From Nematostella vectensis (lineage: Eukaryota > Cnidaria > Anthozoa > Actiniaria > Edwardsiidae): DNA of 64,000 nt. How positions within the stretch are numbered: position 1 is the stretch's first letter; each line of letters starts with the position of its first letter. A model generated the notes under the pieces. That model worked only from the letters and a program-made list of their open reading frames with translations, was not told the DNA's origin and made no database searches. The stretch is taken from the NCBI RefSeq assembly GCF_932526225.1, contig NC_064038.1, positions 12,151,070 to 12,215,069 on the forward strand, given 5' to 3'. The position numbers and the translations under genes are program-made. Positions 35,954-46,074 of the stretch are shown piece after piece.

Positions 35954-36361
35954 TTTCCAAGGGAATCAAAGCAGTAGAAAATCTTGGCTGCTTCAAAAGC
36001 AAAGGACCTAACACCACCCTCTTCTCCCTTGAGAACATTGATCCTGCCCTAGAGGGGGGATACCAACAGCGAGCTGGCGCCATATTGCGCTGCGCTGATG
36101 CTGCGTTCCGTCGCGGTTACGAAGTCTTCGGAATCCAAGATGGCGGCAAGTGTGTGGCTGGAGGCATGTCTGACTATGATGGGAATGGTGGCTCGCTTGA
36201 GTGTGCCGATAATGGGCGCGGTGCTAATGATGCTAACGAAGTGTATAGAATCGAAAGGGAGTGTGCTTGGGGTCAGGAGCTGTGCACGTGGACATCGAAG
36301 GGCGGTAACGGCACCTGGGTGTTTGCTAACGTGACGGATATGAGCGACGCTCCAAAAGGGG
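35954..36361 (+). CDS. Host exon: cysteine-rich WSC/apple-like module
   Basis: Acceptor ctctttgttttag, donor GTAAGT; 408 bases (2 + 135 codons + 1), phase 1 on both sides, so the module sits in one symmetric exon. The peptide starts near N-L-G-C-F-K-S-K-G, continues A-I-L-R-C-A-D-A-A and R-G-Y-E-V-F-G-I-Q-D-G-G-K-C-V, and ends N-D-A-N-E-V-Y-R-I followed by a cysteine and tryptophan-containing tail. The GCF-start, the CA-xx-A-xx-x-G-Y/F-x-x-F-x-I-Q-xGG-x-C core and the N-D-x-Y-x-I end resemble the WSC-like cysteine-rich domains of cnidarian extracellular proteins. I did not align it, so the family name is tentative; the extracellular character is clear from the cysteines and neighbours. Confidence 0.85.
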
Positions 36362-36577
36362 GTAAGTAACATAAAGAGTCGATAATTTCTACATAAAATT
36401 AAAGGAATTTTGATTCCTTTAATATTTAAATATTTAAACGAACCTTGGAGCTGCCATCTTGAAGGCCTAAAACCCGTTTAGAGCAACACAGGTTTCCCGC
36501 GCGCTTGCCTCATTTTTTTTCTAGAGATACGACAGATGGATATGAAAGCGCTTAGAGAATATCTCGTTCTATTTCAG

Positions 36578-36794
36578 GCGATGATAATGGCGTAGAAACA
36601 GTTATTTTTTCCAGCCTAACACAGTTCCATACCCACCTGCCAATCAACATGGCTGCTGCAATCACTTTGTGTTACTGGGTCATGTGTAACCCTTCGCGTC
36701 TTGAGGTTGCCATGGAAACACATGACGGCAATACTGTGATACGCTTTACCCAGAGACACTGCGCACTTCAGCTCGAAGTTCTTGGAAATACGAT
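36578..36794 (+). CDS. Host exon: pentraxin/LamG-like domain, first part
   Basis: Acceptor tcgttctatttcag, donor GTAAGT; 217 bases (2 + 71 codons + 2), phase 1 in and phase 2 out. The peptide includes V-I-F-S-S-L-T-Q-F, I-T-L-C-Y-W-V-M-C and L-E-V-A-M-E-T. The start F-x-S-x-T followed by an aromatic Y-W-V strand with a cysteine is typical of pentraxin domains (concanavalin-like jelly rolls that bind calcium and phosphorylated or sugar ligands). Two further exons supply the rest. Confidence 0.8.
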
Positions 36795-37136
36795 GTAAGT
36801 ACAATTATTCGATCTCGTCTCTCCAACAAGATTAGTCCTTATTGATCAACCTAATCCTACGTTTGATTTAATTCCTTCTATCAGTCTCTGGCACTTCAGA
36901 TCAATGAGGATAGACTGTTGTTTTTGACAGATATAGTGCTTTTAGTGATTGTGTTTTCTTTTTGTGTTTAGTTTCGTATATTACAGTTAACATTACGCTA
37001 TATGGGACCTCGAGTCCGTAAAACAGCCCTCATCATGCAGTAATAGTCTTTACTTTAGGTTTAATTATGATATGATAAAGGTCGAGAAATAAAATTAAAA
37101 TGGATGAATGAATAGATGAATAAATCTGATTGCTGG

Positions 37137-37400
37137 TTTTACTTTTGCATCTTGTCTGTAGTCTTTCTATTCATACCACCTAGTAATTCCACAGCTTGTC
37201 TGTAGTATTTCTATTCATACCAACTAGTAATTCTACATCTTAATGTATGTAGTCTATCTATTCATACCACCTAGTCATTCTACAGCTTAATGTCTGTAGT
37301 CTTTCTATTCATACCGCCTATTCATTCTTAATGTCTCTAGTCTTTCTATTCATACCACCGAGTCATTCTACAGCCTGTCTGTAGTCTTTGTAGTTAGACC
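37137..37400. repeat. Minisatellite, ~50-57-bp units
   Basis: About five degenerate copies of a unit with tctgtagtctttctattcat and accacctagtaattc(t/c)acagct. It lies in the intron between two pentraxin-domain exons. Confidence 0.85.
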
Positions 37401-37525
37401 ATACTTATAAAACTTATAAAAAGCTCATACTTGAGCGATCCCTTTTATACCAACTATGCAATAAGGTGAAATGATAGATGCGTTAGAACAGTTTTTTTTA
37501 GTCAGTCGTTTGATTTTCATCGCAG

Positions 37526-37668
37526 CTCCTACGATAACTGTGTTTGCAATAAAATATGGCGTCACGTGTGCGTCACGTGGAAGTCACATGCCGGAGTCTG
37601 GGAGATTTACCTTGATGGACAGGTCATCGGTTTTGGTCGCTGGCTCAGTGTACACTTAACATTACCAG
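37526..37668 (+). CDS. Host exon: pentraxin/LamG-like domain, middle part
   Basis: Acceptor gattttcatcgcag, donor GTATGG; 143 bases (1 + 47 codons + 1), phase 2 in, phase 1 out. The peptide reads W-R-H-V-C-V-T-W-K-S then G-V-W-E-I-Y-L-D-G-Q-V-I-G. This matches the hallmark of pentraxins, H-x-C-x-S/T-W-x-S followed by W-x-x-Y-x-D-G, including the second cysteine of the conserved disulfide. Confidence 0.9.
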
Positions 37669-38273
37669 GTATGGCAATATCTATCAAAATCAAAATACGC
37701 GACGGGACACACTTTTGTGACAAAATAGATAACATTTGAATCCTTTAGATCAGGTAATAAGTTCAAACTAAACCTGAGTATCAGGCCTCAGCAAAAGAAA
37801 AGTAACATGGGCGCTTTTGAATGGAATAGAAGCGCGCGTAGATCTGGGCGGAAACCAGCCAGTTTTGAGAAGGTTGTGTGACAATGAAACCCGTATTCAG
37901 GTGGCGCGTACAACCAAAGCAAAAACTTGAAGAGGTATAGAAATTGTTCTCGAATTTAAAAGTTCCTATAATATAAAGAGGCATACAGTATAAAGCCTCG
38001 ATCACATCAAGCAAACGATGAGATGAGAGATGATTAGAGTCGATGAGAGCTACACTCTATCTCTTACTGGGTTGCCATCTAAACAGTATTTGGTAGTTGA
38101 TGAGAGTGGTCACGTTTTTACCCAAGAATCAACATGGTCATTTCAGCGTAGTCAAGAACTCTTATCAACTCTTGTCTCCGTTAAATCGATAACGCCATAT
38201 TAAATAGAGGGAGGTCTCCCTTTATGAACTATTCATTACCAATGAGGCTCAACTTATCTTAACCTTTCTCCAG

Positions 38274-38498
38274 ACACAACGCAATTCTCCATATTCCATG
38301 ATGCATTCAACTCGTCCTCGCCCACGAAACTGACCGGCCTGTCCGCATGGGGTCACGTGATTGTACCTGAAGAAATAATGCGTATGTCCTATGGGTGTGG
38401 TGACGTCAAGGGAGACATTATGGACTGGTGGTATCTCTTTAATCTGATGAGAGGATCGTATCGGACAGAGAGACAAGCAGATTGTAGGATTGCAAAAG
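38274..38498 (+). CDS. Host exon: pentraxin/LamG-like domain, last part
   Basis: Acceptor aacctttctccag, donor GTAATA; 225 bases (2 + 74 codons + 1), phase 1 both sides. The peptide has F-S-I-F-H-D-A-F-N, a L-T-G-L-S-A-W-G/H strand, then M-R-M-S-Y-G-C-G and G-D-I-M-D-W. This is the C-terminal pentraxin pattern (F-x-G-x-L-S, W, S-x-C, G-D-x-x-x-W). The usual calcium ligands cannot be confirmed without alignment. The minus-strand frames over this exon and the adjacent TAA tract are shadows. Confidence 0.88.
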
Positions 38499-38556
38499 GT
38501 AATATATAGATTAAGGCACTGCCAAAAGGCGGAGCCAGCACATTCCAAATATTTGT

Positions 38557-38822
<266 letters not shown>

Positions 38823-39590
38823 AATGTATAGCCTTCGCACAATGGTGTCAGGACTTATCTAATTCAATGGCCAGGAACAATAACATGAATAAAACCGTTC
38901 AGATACAAGGGAAATATAGTGATGCCTCTGCAATCACTTCTGGGACTGTGCCGAGTAGCTTTTTGATAGGGGTTGGCCACTTTATTGTGGTTCACAAGAA
39001 AAGCGACGAAAGTACTATAGACTACCTCTGAATTTGTTATTGTCCCCTTTAATATCTATCATAGACTTATTTTATGATAACCATTTATTTTTATGGCCCA
39101 AAAAATATCACACACTCCAGTAATCTGTTAGAAATGTGGCTGCCTTACAGGGGTGGTTTAATAATAACTAAAATTACATTATGCAGATTTCTTTATAATT
39201 AATGCAAATTGTTTTGATTGAACAAAATAAAATAAAAAAGGAGCTACCCGTGAAGAGTATTATTGACTCTCCCATGCTCTTCGCGCATGCGCCCAATTTA
39301 CAATAACTCCCCTGAGAACCTGTATGTAGCCTGAAAGCCCGTATGTAGCCCCTCGCCTCGCACTTTTCATGCATTAGTGAAAATGGCGGCGTTTCGGAAA
39401 TCATTACCTGAGCACTCGACGGGTCGGGTACAGATGTGCAGCGTTGGAAGAGGCGACAGCGTGGTTACATAGATTGCGCGGGCAGGCAGGCGGGCAGGCT
39501 AGGGAGAGCCACAGGGCTCCCGCGCCATGACTAAAAAAACCCAGTCGCATAGTTATATGCCATTTTTCTATAACTATGGGGCTCCGCGCT
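38823..39590. other. Intron stretch upstream of the Maverick
   Basis: No exon was seen. A short inverted pair (atagttat and ataactat) lies at 39,550-39,577, directly before the transposon end. Confidence 0.5.
39585..39590. repeat. Candidate target-site duplication, left
   Basis: cgcgct directly outside the left end pairs with agcgct at 55,856-55,861 (5 of 6 bases). AGCGCT is itself a palindrome, so these bases could also be counted as part of the TIR. An alternative flanking direct repeat, ggctccgc, occurs at 39,580-39,587 and 55,862-55,869. Confidence 0.5.
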
Positions 39591-40031
39591 AGTAGTATAG
39601 TACTTGGCGGTTTCAGCGCAGCGCAAAAACCAGCCAAGCCTATACTACTCACCAGCGTATGGTATCATATTCTGGTATGATTATATGATAAAGGATTTTG
39701 GTGAAGCCACGTGATAAGAGATTTTGGTAAGACTATATGGTATCACATTTTGGTGAAACTATATGATAAAGGATTTTAGTGAAACTATATGGTATCATAT
39801 TGTGGTGAGACTATATGATACAAGATTTTGGTGTCAGCTTATGAAAAAAATTACTGGAGCTATATGCTTACTTCATTTCGTTGAATCCGTGCGGTGTGTG
39901 CGGGTTTCATTTTATGGTCACTGATGTTGCGTGACATTCTTGGAATTTTAATTTTTAAGAGCGAGTCAGGGGATTCCCCGCGGGCAAGTCTGGGCATGTC
40001 TATTGTATTCGGATATAGGGGTTTCGCCGCT
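39591..40031. repeat. Maverick left terminal inverted repeat
   Basis: The sequence matches the complement of 55,377-55,855 over its full length with small indels and substitutions, up to the phrase ggatataggggtttcgccgc. Positions ~39,660-39,840 consist of internal ~20- and 40-bp subrepeats (gaaactatatgataaagg, attttggtgaaactatatgg). Short frames inside are mirrored in the right copy and are not genes. Confidence 0.95.
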
Positions 40032-40150
40032 ACGTCCTCTTACGCGCTGGGTAGAGTGTCGTCTTTTCCATGTTCTCGTCCCGTTCGAGCCCATCTTTGT
40101 GGGTGACTTTGACTCGACTACTTTTCTACTCCGGTCTTCGTATCTGAACG

Positions 40151-42895
40151 TTATCTATGTCTATGTACTATGTCCTTTGATACGTTCACTCTCTCCGCGG
40201 CTAGTGGGTAGTCGTTGTGGAGGTCGTGAAGGCTTTCGGGGTACTCTAGGTCGACTTCTAGTATCAACCCCTTTTTACTCCCATCGTCGTACTTAACTAG
40301 ATTTAGCTTGTTGATTCTCTTCTCTGTCATCCATCTGAATCCACCAGTTGGTAGGTACTGACTCGTAGCCCATCCGTACAAGTTGTTTGCATCAAAGTAC
40401 ATAACATACTTCGAGGGCGCCGTCTCGTCGTATGATTCTATGTACATATTGTTGGCCTCGCTGTATCTGTTGGCTATGTATGATATGCCACCGCGCATGC
40501 CCTTCTCGATGAATTGGAACATTTCGATGTCTCTCATGAGTTCCAAGTTAATGTCGGTCATTTTTATCATGGCGTCCCATGATAGACCGGGGGATGTGAA
40601 GTAGTTGCATGGATCTAGCTTATAGTATTCTAGGCACGTCTTCCTAAAGTTCTCTCGTCAGCCAGCAGTAGTATGTCAGACTCAAGGTATAGGTGTGGTA
40701 GTTGTCCATGGTTTTAAGCTTGAACTTCTTCCACACAGTTCTAGCATGTTTGTAATCGCATGTTAATAGTCGTACATGTTGCTATAGAAGTCCTCCTTCA
40801 CTGGTAGCTTGTCGTTGAACCTCTCGAAGCTGTCCATGTAGTCGTATGGATATAATCCCTTTCTAGCCATAAGGTCGATTCTCTTACCTTTAAACCTCTG
40901 AGAGGTGTATTTCAATGACTCCCTAGTTAGGTTGCCTACAATTTTCTCCAAGCTGGAGCTCATAAACTGTAAGCTGTCTAGAAAGGTAAGCTGGTTGACG
41001 AGCATGAAAGCCATGTACTTCTCCATGTTGTTCGGTATAGCGTTGATGTTCATTTGCTTCTCCTCATCCTTACTGTTCACGTATGTGTGCTTCTTGGCTA
41101 TGGCTCCAATCTCTTGCATTGTGAAATGGCTGTCGTAGCCTCTTAGGTTGTGAAATATGACGGGTATCTTTATCTCTTCAGGATTGATTGTAAGTTTCAG
41201 GTTACACTCTCGGTGCGCCGAGCCTCTGTACTTACCAGTCATGTGGCAGTGGTCTCGGACTCGAGTGTCCTTCTTAGTATATTCCTTGTTGCATATGTGG
41301 CACTCTTGGGCTTTTTGGAACCGATCCTCATCATGCCTCGACATCATTAGTGCTTTATTGAACTGCTTCCTCATAATGTTCTTACAGCATTTGACCTCCT
41401 CCAGCATCTTCTCCATGAACTTGTACACAGCTTTCTCACCTCTGTAAATCTGCGTTTGCTTTGTATACTTGTCGTCGTAGGAGCAGACTACTTTATAGGC
41501 AAATCCACAGTCGGTATGTTTTTGGTAGGCTCCAGTGTATGACAGACCATCATCAGGTTGGCATCCATGGATCTTTTCAGTTATAGCTTCAGTCGGCGCA
41601 GATGACGAATGGTGCCGGCTGTTGCTTGTGGTGGTTTGTGAACTTGAGTTTGCTATGTTCCTTATCAGGCATCTTGACCGCCTGTGCCCCATTAATCTCG
41701 AGGCAGTTCTCGACGTGGTTGGTTAGTACTCTTTCAGAGCTTAAACACTGGAGGCAGCTCATACAAATGTGCTTCTTATGTTCGTGTTTCGTCTGGTTGA
41801 ACATGAATTTGTTTAAGTCTTTGATGAGTACGTAATGCTGTTACTACCCTCAGTAATTAGTAAAAACTTCATATGGTCTTCGAACGTCTCCTTTGATACG
41901 TATATTGGATACGGTTGTTCGCTATCGTAGCTGAATACATTTATGTTGATCCTGTTCTACTTCTCGATTTTACTATAGTGTTTGACAGTCACTGGAAACT
42001 CAACACCTAAGTAGTCCAATTCGTTGACAAATGCCTTATCAGATTTCTTAACTCGCTGGGGGTTTTTATCCTGTGGGTTTAGGTGTCTGATGTGACACCA
42101 TCTGAAGCATTCGTTGTCCCCATTCTTCATGTTGACCAGCCCTCTACCACGTAGTCCTCCCGGTAAATGGATGTATGATGACCCTCTCATCGGCTGGTAT
42201 TTTACGATATTGAGATACTGGCCATCAACTGATTCTATAACCCAGCCAGGCCCGTCAGATACCCATTGGGCTATCCTATTCAGAACTTGCTGATGGGTGT
42301 TCCGCAATGCCTTGCCGATCTCGGTACTATTGATGCTTGTTTGGGGTGTACTGTTAAAGTAAGCGGTCTTAAAAGCTCGATCGTCGCCGACGTTTTTCTT
42401 GAACGTGACCTTTAATGCTGAACCGAATTTAAGGCCTTTCATAGGTTCTAGCGTCTTTGCGATATCGTGTTTGTGGCCTTAGCCGTGCTTTGCAGTTGCG
42501 CTAGAGGGTCTTTTTGGTCTTACCTCTCAAGGCATCCTTCTCGTCTGCACTATCATAGTTATAGGTGACGGCACTGGCCTACAAGCCTTAGGTGTAGGAA
42601 CTGGCCTGTCTTGGAACACAGGTGGTGGTGGTATTTTGTTGTCCTCGTACTCCTGCGCCATCCGCTTGACGCTCTTGCGTAGTGTGGGGACTGGCCTGTA
42701 TTCGTTCCTGAACTGGGTAGAGGGCGGTATTATACTCTCTTCATACTTCTGAGCCATCCGCCCGACGTTCTTTCGTGGTTTGGGGACTGGTGGTCTTGTC
42801 TTGCGGGTCCTAGGTGCTGGCACAGGCTTCGTCTTCTGTAGCTTTAGCAGTAAACCGATAAGTTCAGACTTACTCAGTTTAGTAAGGTCTCTCAT
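40151..42895 (-). pseudogene. Protein-primed DNA polymerase B (truncated, frameshifted)
   Basis: Reading leftwards from ATG at 42,895, a basic proline-rich N-terminus with repeated P-V-P-x-P-R phrases comes first. The conserved Maverick segment (about 42,440-41,957) follows, with G-P-G-W-V-I-E-S and C-F-R-W-C-H-I-R-H-L-N-P. A cysteine/histidine cluster (C-H-I-C at about 41,300, D-H-C-H) resembles an HNH-like finger. Exonuclease-like F-H-N-L-R-G-Y-D-S-H and the first palm motif Y-F-D-A-N-N-L-Y-G-W-A (about 40,400) come next. The frame changes around 41,590, 41,820-41,960 and 40,570-40,760. The downstream palm motifs expected in B-family polymerases (K-x3-N-S-x-Y-G and the D-T-D catalytic pair) are absent: the left TIR begins about 120 bp after the last recognisable residues. 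It would have replicated the element; this copy cannot. Confidence 0.92.
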
Positions 42896-43019
42896 TCATA
42901 TCTATATAATGGGTCAGATATTTTCTGTGGGTCGCTTATATATACTATATTATATACTTTATTCTTAAGTGTTGGGTAAAGAGCGTTTAATTCGAACTGT
43001 CCGTGGAGGACTCCTCAAA

Positions 43020-43265
43020 CTATATGCTTTTAAATATTGGGCTACTATATGCTTTGTCGAGTTCGTACATGTCGACCACTCCAATCATGTCCTGCTCATG
43101 GGGGGTCATACTCTCTATCTGTCTTTTAGTCCTCTCACATATCGGCCTCACCCTGTACGGGCGGCGTTCGAGTGTGACCAGCGGAGTGGTCATCAGAGCG
43201 GTGGTTCCTTTACGTTCGCAGGATTCGAAGTTGCAGGTTTTGATTTGGTGTGTGTTATCCGACAT
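43020..43265 (-). CDS. Small Maverick protein, unknown
   Basis: An 81-codon frame with several cysteines near the start (C-N-F-E-S-C) and a basic middle. I do not recognise a domain. Its place, between the polymerase and the zinc-finger ORF and on the same strand, makes it a plausible accessory gene of the element. It could also be a chance frame, since the overlapping plus-strand frame is longer. Confidence 0.35.
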   Translation of the reverse strand: MSDNTHQIKTCNFESCERKGTTALMTTPLVTLERRPYRVRPICERTKRQIESMTPHEQDMIGVVDMYELDKAYSSPIFKSI

Positions 43266-43288
43266 GTTTCACTATATGAAAATACTTT

Positions 43289-43498
43289 TCAGTCTTTGTC
43301 GCTTAGAGTGCGCTGGTGCTTCTTCGAATTGACGTGGTTAATCTTACCAGCCAACGTGTGGTTCTTGCCGTTCCCAAATGCTGGACAGTACCACTCCTTG
43401 TTTAGCATGGACTTGGTCTTTGACCTTCTTATAGATTCTTTTCTCTCCTCCTCAGTTGCGTACACAGGGGGGCGTCCCCTACCTCTTTGCGATTCCAT
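43289..43498 (-). CDS. Small AT-hook / zinc-finger-like Maverick protein
   Basis: A 69-codon ORF starting just before an AT-rich leader (ctatatatttta in the + strand after the start). The N-terminus has R-G-R-G-R-P-P, an AT-hook-like motif. The C-terminal half has W-Y-C-P-A-F-G, K-I-N-H and S-K-K-H, resembling a C2H2-type finger in which the second cysteine position is occupied by Phe. Similar small proteins occur in cnidarian Mavericks. It may bind DNA, but the missing cysteine suggests the finger is damaged. The longer plus-strand frame over it is a shadow. Confidence 0.6.
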   Translation of the reverse strand: MESQRGRGRPPVYATEEERKESIRRSKTKSMLNKEWYCPAFGNGKNHTLAGKINHVNSKKHQRTLSDKD

Positions 43499-43632
43499 TT
43501 AACAACTACTATATATTTTATCTATACATGTTTGTGGATGGGTTTAAGGTGGTTGCCCAGACTGTCCGAACTTTCTAGAGACATCTATTTTGGTGTCGTC
43601 GTATATGTAGGTGTTTAAAGTATCTCTCTATT

Positions 43633-43782
43633 TCACCGAAATATCAGTTTTGCCCATGGCTTTAACCATTTTATGTATTTCTCCTGCCTTTTAAATTGTG
43701 ACCTAGACATGTGAATCGTTATTTCTTCTTTATCATCAATTCTCATTAGTTGTATATCTTTGATTTGTGTTTTTGTTAGTTC
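43633..43782 (-). pseudogene. Remnant of small Maverick ORF with LTKTQ motif
   Basis: Too short for standard ORF listing. The minus strand encodes E-L-T-K-T-Q-I-K-D followed by I-T-I-H-M-S-R-S-Q-F, a layout like the L-T-x-x-Q / R-L-S-x-S-x-L module of the pX-like proteins elsewhere in the element. No start codon is evident in the piece. Tentative. Confidence 0.3.
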
Positions 43783-44050
43783 GATCGCTTACTTACCTCT
43801 AAGGTCTGTGTATCTGAATGTGAGTGTAACGGAACAGAGAGGTCTAGATTTTTTTCTTTGAGGGTTGATATCATATCGTCATTTAGCGTGACACTCTTTC
43901 GATAGAGACGGGTCTCACCGCTTCGCGTGGTTTTTCATTCCCAAGCTCTATTAGCTGAGACGCTTTACGGCAACGTGGATTATTTGCGATCTTTTCATGT
44001 GCTTTACGGTGCTCTGCAAATGGTTTTAGCCCTTCTGTGAAGTCTCCTTG
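43783..44050 (-). other. Probable remnant coding DNA of the Maverick
   Basis: The minus strand encodes short charged stretches (for example G-L-K-P-F-A-E-H-R-K-A-H and R-R/C-R-K-A-S-Q-L-I-E-L-G) in changing frames, following directly on the VRR-NUC gene. They look like the decayed tail of another accessory ORF, but no domain can be named. Confidence 0.3.
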
Positions 44051-44052
44051 CG

Positions 44053-44776
44053 CTATGAGATCACCCCATTGAAGTACTTGACGAGCTCTTCTATAATCTC
44101 ATCGTAGTCATTACTTGCCAGCACCTTGTAGTTGTTGTCCTTATATCTTTGTAGTATCGCCTGTTGGTCGTCCGATAGCTTACCGCTCCCCTTGGGGCTC
44201 TTAAACTCAATCGCAAATCCTGAGTAGTCCTTATGCAGATTCTGGATTATCAAGTCTGGTAAGCCTTTCTGATAGCCATGACTATATGATCTTATTCTCA
44301 TATCGCTGCTCACTTGGTTCTCAACCAGTGATGCACTTAAGATGGCTCTCGGATGGCGGTTCGCGATGAAGTTGACGACCTTCTTATGCAGATTTTTCTC
44401 AGTTTCAATCCTGAAAGAGAGTATCTGGCGAGTCTTACGCTCGTACCTCCCAATCCTTCTCACAGACGGCAATACTTCGTTAGTGACCCACCTCTTGAAG
44501 TCTCCTGCTCTGCTCATGTTGAATCTCAGTATCATGCTATACATCCCAGGCTTATCCCAGGTATATCGCTTGGGGAAACCATTCGTTCCCCCTAGGTCTG
44601 ATTTCTCCCAGAGTGATCCTATCCTCTGGGTCAACATAGTCTCTTATAGCCTTTCTAGTATTTTTGCACCCTAGCACGTTGGCGACCACCTTAGCCCGTA
44701 GCCAGATCTCGTCGCACTTCTTGATGACGTCGATCCTCGTGTTATCATATATGAAGGTGTCTAGACTAGTACACAT
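44053..44776 (-). pseudogene. BRO-N plus VRR-NUC nuclease-like protein (frameshifted)
   Basis: The first part, from ATG at 44,776, reads F-I-Y-D-N-T-R-I-D-V, W-L-R-A-K-V-V-A-N-V-L-G and C-K-N-T-R-K-A-I, the start of a BRO-N domain found in many DNA viruses. After a frame change near 44,590-44,640 it continues with P-G-M-Y-S-M-I-L-R, F-K-R-W-V-T-N-E-V-L-P-S-V-R, the BRO-N end. The C-terminal ~110 residues show a VRR-NUC nuclease pattern: G-L-P-D-L-I-I, F-A-I-E-F-K-S-P-K-G and L-S-D-D-Q-Q-A-I-L (the P-D and E-x-K catalytic positions are present). BRO-N domains bind DNA and VRR-NUC domains cut structured DNA, so a role in replication or repair of the element is likely. The frameshift is the only visible break. 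Confidence 0.82.
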
Positions 44777-44845
44777 ACTATACTATAGGAAAGATATTAT
44801 TCACAGCGTCGAGGGTTCCTATCAACAATTGATCCTTCTACGCCA

Positions 44846-45121
44846 CTATACACATGGTAGAAGGAGCTCACTCACCTGAACTCGTATCTGATACTCTTTC
44901 ATGATTATCGTGAGCCCCTTACCTCTACTCCTCGCTCGGGAGCATCTCCGTCGCTGCTCCACCGTCAACATCAACGTGTCGCCGCCTTTCAGCTCGCTGT
45001 ACGACACTTCTATTGGAACATAGCACCATGTGCGATCTCCAACTCCAAGCAGACAACGCATCATCCAATGGATGTTCTCGTCAGATAAAGTTAGCTTCAC
45101 TGGAATGTAATCCATGGCCAT
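44846..45121 (-). CDS. pX-like small basic protein, paralogue 1
   Basis: A 91-codon ORF with an intact start. The layout V-K-L-T-L-S, then S-Y-S-E-L-K-G-G, L-M-L-T-V-E-Q-R-R-R and G-K-G-L repeats the module seen in two other proteins of the element (44.8, 47.4-47.6 and 47.75-48.09 kb): an L-T/S-x-x-Q strand, a basic linker, an S-x-S-x-L-x-G strand and a second L-T-x-x-Q. The C-terminal L-K-L-S-K-T-Q part is lost or replaced. An AT-rich leader (ctatatattactac) lies directly outside the start. Relatives are probably capsid-core or membrane-active structural proteins; this is an inference from position and resemblance to adintovirus/adenovirus pX-type proteins. Confidence 0.6.
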   Translation of the reverse strand: MAMDYIPVKLTLSDENIHWMMRCLLGVGDRTWCYVPIEVSYSELKGGDTLMLTVEQRRRCSRARSRGKGLTIIMKEYQIRVQVSELLLPCV

Positions 45122-45154
45122 CTATATATTACTACTATACTTTTTTACAAGTGT

Positions 45155-45990
45155 TTAAAGTGCGTTTAAATCCCCGAATGGTATCCAACTGTTAAATTCG
45201 TCATTATACCCCTTCCACTTCACCAAAGCTTGCTTCTTTTTATAATTTCTCCGAATGACTTTATCGATGCGGAAAACATACTGCTTGGCTTTTAGTAGTT
45301 CAAGTTCGTAGAAACTACCTTGTATGTCTTCATTATTTAGATCCTTAATTTAGATCCTTAACCCTTGTCGAACACATTTCGTTTATATTTACTTATCCTA
45401 ACCTCATCACCTATTTTAAATTTCGGTTTTTGTTCTGATGCTTCCATATCACCGTATAAACTGAAATGATACTAGACCTTCATTCTTCTTTTTGCTAGCT
45501 ACTGAAGGAGTCATTTTAATGCTCGAATGTTTGGTGTTGTACTGCTTCAGAATCTTAGGAATTATTTCTAAATATTGCGTATTGCCTTTGGCTGTGAATT
45601 TTTTCCACATTTTTGTTTTAATTGTTCTATTCCATCGTTCGCAAACACTACTATTTTCTTCGTTTTCAGTTGAATACATTTGTATACCATTTTTCTCCAA
45701 TAGGTCTTTCAGGTATCTGTTGTAGAATTCTTTGCCTTTATCAACCCATAGATACTTTGGTTTTATTCCTTCCTTGAATATTGTTCTGAATGTTTCAGTT
45801 AGAGTTTCACCTTTTTTGTCTTTTAACGGTATGATCCAAACATATTTACTAAAACCACGAGTAGGTATCGAAGCCCTTTATTCCATTTACTAAACTGTTG
45901 CATCTAGACTAAATCAAAACACCATATCTCGTCTATATGATTAGCTATAACACCCCGTCGGGTAAATTTCTTTTTTACTGGGTGGTTCTT
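45155..45990 (-). pseudogene. Retroviral-type integrase with chromodomain (broken)
   Basis: Reading leftwards, the N-terminal catalytic Asp region (about 45,890-45,930) has C-F-D-L with M-Q-Q-F-S-K-W. It is followed by W-I-I-P-L-K-D-K-K-G, L-W-V-D-K-G-K-E-F with the second Asp, and N-E-E-N-S-S-V-C-E-R-W-N-R-T with the catalytic Glu (about 45,640). Then come K-W-K-G-Y-N-D-E-F-N-S-W at about 45,200, the signature of a chromodomain, and the stop at 45,155. These are the expected parts of Maverick integrases. At least three frame changes and a stop between 45,700 and 45,960, plus a 12-bp duplication-like slip near 45,340-45,355, disable it. The integrase inserts the element and makes the 6-bp duplication. 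Confidence 0.88.
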
Positions 45991-46074
45991 CTTGCCAGTT
46001 TTCTTCACTCGACGGCTTTTTCCATTGTTTGACTTTTTGACGCCCAGACCTAGCTTCTGTTTCGTATTGATTAC

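Noticed and set aside
39894-40296. Plus-strand frames in and beside the left TIR
   Set aside because: They lie within the TIR (mirrored in the right copy) or antisense to the polymerase gene.
42969-43502. 177-codon plus-strand frame
   Set aside because: It is antisense to the two minus-strand Maverick ORFs, lacks any domain pattern and has no leader motif before its start.
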